From Candidatus Woesearchaeota archaeon (GTDB lineage Archaea > Nanobdellota > Nanobdellia > SCGC-AAA011-G17 > ARS1403), in assembly GCA_016188065.1 (NCBI GenBank), contig JACPIN010000006.1, positions 1 to 38,792 on the forward strand: DNA of 38,792 nucleotides, in the 5' to 3' direction. Positions 35,269 through 38,792 of the stretch are shown here, piece after piece. Both the position numbers and the translations under genes were made by a program. Positions within the stretch are counted from its first letter, which is position 1. The number at the start of each line of letters is the position of its first letter. The notes under the pieces were generated by a model. The model was not told where the DNA came from. It saw only the letters and a list, made by a program, of their open reading frames with translations, and did not search any database.

Positions 35269-35293
35269 CGATTGAAACTAATCGCTGTTTCTC
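35269..35293 (+). repeat. Cassette-array core site I with structured spacer
   Basis: CGATT (35269) - GAAACT - AATCG (35280) - C - TGTTTCTC. After it lies a GC-rich spacer with a hairpin TTTTTA-GTCC (35308-35317) / GGAC-A-TAAAAA (35321-35331), then GGAGTGAGAGCGCAGCGTG (35333-35351), which recurs in sites II and III, then GAGCGAAGC, then GTCG of cassette 1. Confidence 0.75.
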
Positions 35294-35372
35294 GACCCGA
35301 ACGGAATTTTTAGTCCCGCAGGACATAAAAATGGAGTGAGAGCGCAGCGTGGCACGGAGCGAAGCGGAGTGA

Positions 35373-36028
35373 GTCGAGAAAAGAGCGTTCATAATAAAAG
35401 GGGCAAAACTTTTACTCCAATGCATAATCCCAGCCAGGTTGCCATGCTTTTGTTTTTCGCCAGTCATCTGCAAAAGCCTGTTCCCAAGTTTTATTTTTCA
35501 ATAATACATCTAATGCTAATTGTGGGGCTTTGTGCGCACAATGGCAACCGACTTTCCATCATAATTTTTCTTCAAAAAACCAAGAAAATCACTTATTCTC
35601 ATTTTAACATCTTCATAACTCTCGCCATCAGGAAATCTCCTCGTCACATATTCCTCTTGAAGGGGTTCAACAATTTCAGAGGGCTGTGCATTATATTTTC
35701 CATAATTACACTCCCGCAAACGTTTATCTGGAATAATTTTGACTTTATCTTTGAAAGTTAATTCAGCCGAATGCACAGCCCGTTTTAAGTCGGAGCAGAA
35801 AACTACATCAAAATGCTTGTTTTTAATTTTGTCCCACAATTCAACAGATTGTTGAACCCCTAACTCCGACAGGTCAACATCAAACCAACCAGAGGAGATT
35901 TCCTGTTCGTTATCAGTTGTAGTTCCATGAACAAAATAAGTGATTTTCGTTACCATATTACTATTGAAAAATTATGATGATTTAAAAGTTTTGCCCCTTC
36001 AAATTTCAAAATAGCTCTTTTCTCGATT
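35373..36028 (-). mobile_element. Cassette 1: histidine phosphatase between two-block inverted repeats
   Basis: Outer block TCGAGAAAAGAGC (35374-35386) pairs with GCTCTTTTCTCGA (36014-36026), 13 of 13. Inner block AAGGGGCAAAACTTTTA (35398-35414) pairs with TAAAAGTTTTGCCCCTT (35983-35999), 17 of 17. The left inner block contains the phosphatase stop codon; the right inner block contains its likely TATA box. Left end GTCG, right end CGATT. Confidence 0.85.
35412..35956 (-). pseudogene. Histidine phosphatase family protein, frameshifted
   Basis: The minus-strand frame from ATG 35956 stops early at 35516, after SVAIVRTKPHN. Adding one base between 35537 and 35538 restores VAIV-x-HKAPQLALDVL...WEQAFADDWRK...PGWDYALE, ending at TAA 35412. 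The restored protein is 181 residues and regains the second catalytic histidine. Near the N-terminus YFVHGTTTDNE stands where most members have RHG; lower in SDLKRAVHSAEL comes the second phosphate-binding part. The frameshift may be a real mutation or a sequencing error. Confidence 0.85.
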
Positions 36029-36048
36029 TCGTTTAATCGCTGTTAAGT
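36024..36048 (+). repeat. Cassette-array core site II with structured spacer
   Basis: CGATT (36024) - TCGTTT - AATCG (36035) - C - TGTTAAGT (36041-36048). Followed by CCGACGAC (36052-36059, also in site III), GGAGGAGAGCGCAGCGTG (36065-36082), GAGCGAAG, and GTCG of cassette 2. CTCCGACGAC can pair with GTCGCTGGAG (36109-36118) with one mismatch. Confidence 0.8.
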
Positions 36049-36108
36049 TCTCCGACGACCAACGGGAGGAGAGCGCAGCGTGACCGAGCGACCGCAGGGA
36101 GCGAAGGA

Positions 36109-37434
36109 GTCGCTGGAGTCCGTGAATTACAACATCAAGAAAAGTGGGGCGCATATCCTCAATCATTATTGTGTTTTTTAAATAAATTCCAATAGATTAG
36201 AACGACAGAGATCATTAATAGTTCACCTAATAATAACGCTTTTACTGGGCCAATTTTGTCAGCAATAAGACCAATTATGAAGGCGAATATTGCAAAAAAT
36301 AGACTTCCGGCGAGAGCATTAAGGGAACCCATTGTTGCTCTTTGTTTGTCAGTAAATTCTTTATGAAGTAAAGTACGGCTGGCGGTGTTACCAACTCCAA
36401 AGAAGAATGAATTAATTGAAAGCATTACTGGTGAAACTATGTTTGGAAATCCTATAAAAATGAGGCCGTTTAATCTACCTATTATGTGTTGGGAGAAAAG
36501 GGTTTTGAGGGCTTTAAATTTTTCAATTACTTTTCCTGCAAAATGGTAGCCTAAAAAGGCAAATACATGGTCTAACGCACGTGCAATTCCTAATGCCCAC
36601 GTTGGCCAAAGTAATTGGATGAAGGCTGGCTTAAATTGGTGGTTTGTTTCTCCAATGCCGTGGTCTAAAATTGATGCAAGGCTTAATTTTCTAAGTTTAA
36701 GATTATCAACAAATGCTCTCCATGATTCTTTTAAATGATTAAGGATGTTTTCTGAAATTTCTTTTGTATGAATTTTTGGCTCAACAAACCAGAATGAAAT
36801 AAAGAGACAGATTAATTGAGGAACTATTGAAATTGCCATGACCAATTGAAGTGAGTAGCCAGCAATAAAACCACCAATTAATGAAGATATTCCTAAGCCA
36901 GCCTGAAACATTGAACTTAATTTTCCAAGAGTATCTGAAAATTTACTGATTCTTTTTTGTTGATTTAATGTGTCATAAACTAATGCGTCATTGTTGCCAC
37001 TGAAAAAAGAACTTGCTAAGCCCTCAAAAACTGCGCCAAGTGCAAGTATTATGAATGAGTTAGCAGCAGCATATGATGATATCGCCAGTACGCTGGCCAA
37101 TGAGCCAAGAATTATTGTCTTCTTTCTCCCAACACGATCGGATAAAACACCAGTTGGAACTTCAAAGATTGTACTTGCAATTGAAGCAATAGAAAAAACC
37201 GCCAGCCCAAGAGCGTATGAGCCAGTTACTTGTGCAAAATAAATAATTGCAATTGGACCATAGAGCCGGAAGTCTAAGAAAAAGTTGTGCCATCGTAATA
37301 GATTGATATTTCTTCCAATCATACTTTAAATTAAATCTCTGTCGTTCTTAAATGTATCCAATGCGCCCCACTTTAATCCAGTAAAAAATAAAGAAAGAGC
37401 GAATGCGATTCCTCATTCACGGACGGAAGCGATT
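36109..37434 (-). mobile_element. Cassette 2: MFS transporter between two-block inverted repeats
   Basis: Outer block GTCCGTGAAT (36118-36127) pairs with ATTCACGGAC (37415-37424), and the adjacent TCGCT pairs with AGCGA. Inner block AAAGTGGGGCGCAT (36141-36154) pairs with ATGCGCCCCACTTT (37361-37374), 14 of 14, ending five bases from the stop codon. Left end GTCG, right end CGATT. Confidence 0.85.
36159..37322 (-). CDS. MFS transporter
   Basis: 387 residues, about 11-12 spans. The motif after span 2, FEVPTGVLSDRVGRKKTIILGS near 50, is the MFS A-motif (G-x-L-x-D-R-x-G-R-[KR]). A partial repeat is seen in the second half (FIIGLIADKIGPVKALLLG). Substrate unknown; drug or metabolite efflux is typical. 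The frame is intact and complete. Confidence 0.9.
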   Translation of the reverse strand: MIGRNINLLRWHNFFLDFRLYGPIAIIYFAQVTGSYALGLAVFSIASIASTIFEVPTGVLSDRVGRKKTIILGSLASVLAISSYAAANSFIILALGAVFEGLASSFFSGNNDALVYDTLNQQKRISKFSDTLGKLSSMFQAGLGISSLIGGFIAGYSLQLVMAISIVPQLICLFISFWFVEPKIHTKEISENILNHLKESWRAFVDNLKLRKLSLASILDHGIGETNHQFKPAFIQLLWPTWALGIARALDHVFAFLGYHFAGKVIEKFKALKTLFSQHIIGRLNGLIFIGFPNIVSPVMLSINSFFFGVGNTASRTLLHKEFTDKQRATMGSLNALAGSLFFAIFAFIIGLIADKIGPVKALLLGELLMISVVLIYWNLFKKHNND

Positions 37435-37454
37435 GAATATAACCCCTGTTAAAT
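37430..37454 (+). repeat. Cassette-array core site III with structured spacer
   Basis: CGATT (37430) - GAATAT - AACCC (37441) - C - TGTTAAAT (37447-37454). The right arm is the one that breaks the small palindrome. Then CCGACGAC (37458-37465), GGAGGAGAGTGCAACGAGG (37471-37489), GTGCGAAGC and GTTG of cassette 3. Confidence 0.75.
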
Positions 37455-37540
37455 GCCCCGACGACTGAAAGGAGGAGAGTGCAACGAGGTGCGAAGCAAG
37501 TTGGCGGGAGTAAAATAAAGAAAATAGGGCTGGCGAACGT

Positions 37541-37975
37541 TTATATTCCACAACAACCATAAACTGAAACATGACCATCACTAGTCATTTTCAAAGTAAA
37601 TCCTGAACAAGTGAAAGGATTATATTTAAGCACATAAATTGTTTTGATACCGGTATTTTTTGTTTTGACTTCACTTAATACTTTGTTCCAATTAACTTCA
37701 CTTTGAGGTGAATCTCTAAAATTGTCAAACTTTACCCACTTGTTCCCATATTGGTCTAGAAGTTTTCCTTCAGAACTCTTAAAGAAATTAACAAAATCTT
37801 CTTTGGAGTTTATAGTAACCTCAAATTTATATCTATCTTCAGGTCCACAATTTGGTGAAGTTCCTTTAGGCGGTGCGCCAAATGGGTCTAATGAATATCT
37901 TAAAATATTATAACCAAAACCAATAACAGCGATTATTGAAACTATAATTATTGCATAAAATAATTTTTTGTTCAT
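37541..37975 (-). CDS. Membrane-anchored extracytoplasmic protein, unknown
   Basis: 144 residues. One N-terminal span (LFYAIIIVSIIAVIGFGYNIL), then a soluble part with GAPPKGTSPNCGPEDRYKFEVTINSKEDFVNFF and an ending TCSGFTLKMTSDGHVSVYGCCGI. Four cysteines in the soluble part may form disulfides. No family recognised. The promoter region is a 40-bp tandem duplication. Confidence 0.7.
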   Translation of the reverse strand: MNKKLFYAIIIVSIIAVIGFGYNILRYSLDPFGAPPKGTSPNCGPEDRYKFEVTINSKEDFVNFFKSSEGKLLDQYGNKWVKFDNFRDSPQSEVNWNKVLSEVKTKNTGIKTIYVLKYNPFTCSGFTLKMTSDGHVSVYGCCGI

Positions 37976-38054
37976 ATTAAATCAATAAATGTTCTTTTAT
38001 ATAAATATTGTTATTATTAAATCAATAAATGTTCTTTTATATAAATATTGTTAT
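37976..38054 (-). repeat. 40-bp tandem duplication carrying the cassette 3 promoter
   Basis: Bases 37976-38015 and 38016-38054 are identical apart from the final base. Each copy carries TTTTATATAAA, a TATA box on the minus strand. The gene therefore has two identical promoters, 40 bases apart; the proximal TATA is about 26 bases before the ATG. Confidence 0.9.
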
Positions 38055-38106
38055 AACTTTAAATCGATTTGAAGTGAGCCAGCCCCTTAATTATAAATTC
38101 TCCCGC

Positions 38107-38131
38107 CAATTGCATTTAATTGGTGTTAAGT
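38107..38131 (+). repeat. Cassette-array core site IV
   Basis: CAATT (38107) - GCATTT - AATTG (38118) - G - TGTTAAGT (38124-38131). The arm pair is A-T where sites I and II have G-C, so pairing is conserved. The spacer lacks the GC-rich block; instead it holds hairpins GTTTTC (38134)/GAAAAC (38145) and CAATCC (38151)/GGATTG (38162). Then GTTG of cassette 4. Confidence 0.75.
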
Positions 38132-38168
38132 GAGTTTTCTGGAAGAAAACCAATCCTGAAAGGATTGA

Positions 38169-38646
38169 GTTGCGGGGAAAATTGCTGTTATTGGAAAAAA
38201 GGCAGAACCGACATTCATAAATATCAGTTCCGCTTTCCTTCAATTGTAGGTTAAAGGAAAATGAGCGACAATATTTCTAAATGGTATGAGAGACAAAGGA
38301 AACAAGCTCATCGTAGCAGAGCCATGAGATTTATTATATTCTCATTAACCATTTGTGGTATTTTGGCGGGAATAATCTGGATAGCATTTTGGGATTTTCG
38401 AGTAATAGTCTATCCTCTTGCCATAATTCTTGGAGTTTTTTTAATTGTTTGTCTATTAGTTCTTCTATATGGCTCTTTGAAGAGAAGAATTTATCTAATC
38501 CTGGAAAAAATTGGAAAATGGATTTCAGATGTATTAGGACTCGATGAGTAATTGGTATAGAGTTAAATCCAATTACTCTTAATAAAACATCTGAAGATTT
38601 TAAAGGTTCTGCCTTCTTTAGTTTATCTTCAATTTTCCGAGCAATT
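38169..38646 (+). mobile_element. Cassette 4: small membrane protein between two-block inverted repeats
   Basis: Outer block GGAAAATTG (38176-38184) pairs with CAATTTTCC (38630-38638). Inner block AAGGCAGAACC (38199-38209) pairs with GGTTCTGCCTT (38605-38615), 11 of 11. Left end GTTG, right end CAATT. The gene is on the plus strand, opposite to cassettes 1-3. Confidence 0.85.
38261..38551 (+). CDS. Small two-span membrane protein
   Basis: 96 residues: a basic N-terminus (WYERQRKQAHRSRAMR), two spans (FIIFSLTICGILAGIIWIAFW and VYPLAIILGVFLIVCLLVLLYG), and a C-terminal amphipathic helix. AGGAAA lies just upstream of the ATG. No family recognised. Only gene of cassette 4. Confidence 0.65.
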   Translation: MSDNISKWYERQRKQAHRSRAMRFIIFSLTICGILAGIIWIAFWDFRVIVYPLAIILGVFLIVCLLVLLYGSLKRRIYLILEKIGKWISDVLGLDE

Positions 38647-38704
38647 TCACTTAACAGACTTTTAGCGAAGTTCGAAGAATTTGGGCTTTAAAACCGCTAA
38701 AAGT
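38642..38704 (+). repeat. Cassette-array core site V (right end) with 10-bp palindrome
   Basis: CAATT (38642) - TCACTT - AACAG (38653) - A - CTTTTAGC. It diverges from the consensus in the right arm. It also contains ACTTAACA (38649-38656), the core on the other strand. ACTTTTAGCG (38658-38667) pairs with CGCTAAAAGT (38695-38704). Bases 38705-38792 hold no gene that I can see. Confidence 0.55.
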
Positions 38705-38792
38705 TTAGTTTTCAGACAATGACTCTACAAATTTGTATTCATTTGATAGTTAGAGGTTAATTATTTATATTTATATTAACTAAATAAGTTTA

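Larger units (their letters stand above)
32583..35273 (+). mobile_element. Cassette 0: restriction-modification operon between private inverted repeats
   Basis: Left end GTCG followed by TCGTGTC (TCGTCGTGTC at 32584-32593) pairs exactly over 10 bases with GACACGACGA at 35262-35271; the right end CGATT is part of core site I. No clear inner repeat block is visible, unlike the other cassettes. Contents: a ribbon-helix-helix protein, a restriction enzyme, a methyltransferase and a secreted-like protein, all on the plus strand. Confidence 0.65.
37500..38111 (-). mobile_element. Cassette 3: membrane-anchored protein between two-block inverted repeats
   Basis: Outer block TTGGCGGGAG (37501-37510) pairs with CTCCCGCCAA (38100-38109), 10 of 10. 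Inner block GGGCTGGC (37527-37534) pairs with GCCAGCCC (38078-38085), 8 of 8. Left end GTTG, right end CAATT: both differ from cassettes 0-2 in the same compensatory way. Confidence 0.85.

Noticed and set aside
35399-37374. CRISPR array
   Set aside because: Repeats are inverted, gene-sized distances apart and mutually different; no spacer-repeat periodicity anywhere in the window.
32583-38646. Ordinary insertion sequences with terminal inverted repeats
   Set aside because: Each unit has different repeats, none encodes a transposase, and no target duplications are seen.
35262-38666. Standard archaeal chromosomal dif
   Set aside because: The archaeal dif sequence as I remember it does not share TGTTAAGT, and a chromosome would have one site, not six.
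32523-38704. Canonical integron array with attC sites
   Set aside because: The GTTRRRY-like core is present, but the expected RYYYAAC...GTTRRRY palindrome is not in attC order: the repeats flank the genes, orientation varies, and no integrase is seen. Kept only as the nearest analogy.

Overview
The window looks like the chromosome of a DPANN archaeon of the Woesearchaeota/Pacearchaeota kind. The informational genes are archaeal (S27ae, S24e, S6e, S28e, L7ae, L24e, Spt4, RpoE', aIF2-gamma, aIF5B, archaeal-type GluRS and HisRS). Promoters have archaeal TATA boxes about 25 bases upstream of start codons, so many messages should be leaderless. Proteins are short, genes often overlap by ATGA, and gyrase and several redox genes look bacterial in origin.

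Layout: 1-3.4 kb carries a partial DUF5678 gene, tRNA-His directly followed by hisS, two tiny membrane ORFs, a winged-helix regulator and scpA. At 3.46-3.58 kb a strong plus-strand promoter drives an apparent small RNA with a perfect 14-bp UUCG-capped hairpin. From 3.6 to 5.4 kb runs the minus-strand operon PIN - rpoE' - unknown - spt4 - rps24e - rps27ae. From 5.6 to 11.8 kb a LAGLIDADG endonuclease gene overlaps the start of a gyrB - unknown - pseudo-receiver - gyrA operon. From 11.8 to 13.4 kb are DUF4258/DUF2283-type pairs and a CYTH protein. From 13.4 to 19.4 kb are translation genes (aIF2-gamma, S6e, aIF5B; then Ndk, L24e, S28e, L7ae) interrupted by a Tat-exported HExxH protein. From 19.5 to 25.8 kb are small unknown genes, gltX, a ZIP transporter, and a small NYN-protein module bracketed by a 34-bp direct repeat copied from the end of gltX. 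From 25.8 to 32.5 kb is a redox, metal, DNA-repair and RNA block: DoxX, VKOR, VIT1-like, peroxiredoxin, Nth, Ogg, DsbB, thioredoxin, RtcA, TrhO, DUF5654.

The most interesting part is 32.5-38.7 kb. It is an array of five gene cassettes: (0) a restriction-modification operon, (1) a frameshifted histidine phosphatase, (2) an MFS transporter, (3) a membrane-anchored protein with a duplicated promoter, (4) a small membrane protein. Each cassette is bracketed by its own private inverted repeat; in four of the five it is clearly made of two blocks. Between cassettes lies a recurring junction of form CRATT-N6-AAYCG-C-TGTTAAGT with fixed spacing, reminiscent of dif or integron cores. Cassette left ends read GTCG when the right end reads CGATT, and GTTG when it reads CAATT, so the two ends of a cassette covary. 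Genes occur in both orientations, and no recombinase gene lies in the window. This resembles a recombinase-less integron or pdif array, but the order of the repeats is not that of a canonical attC cassette.
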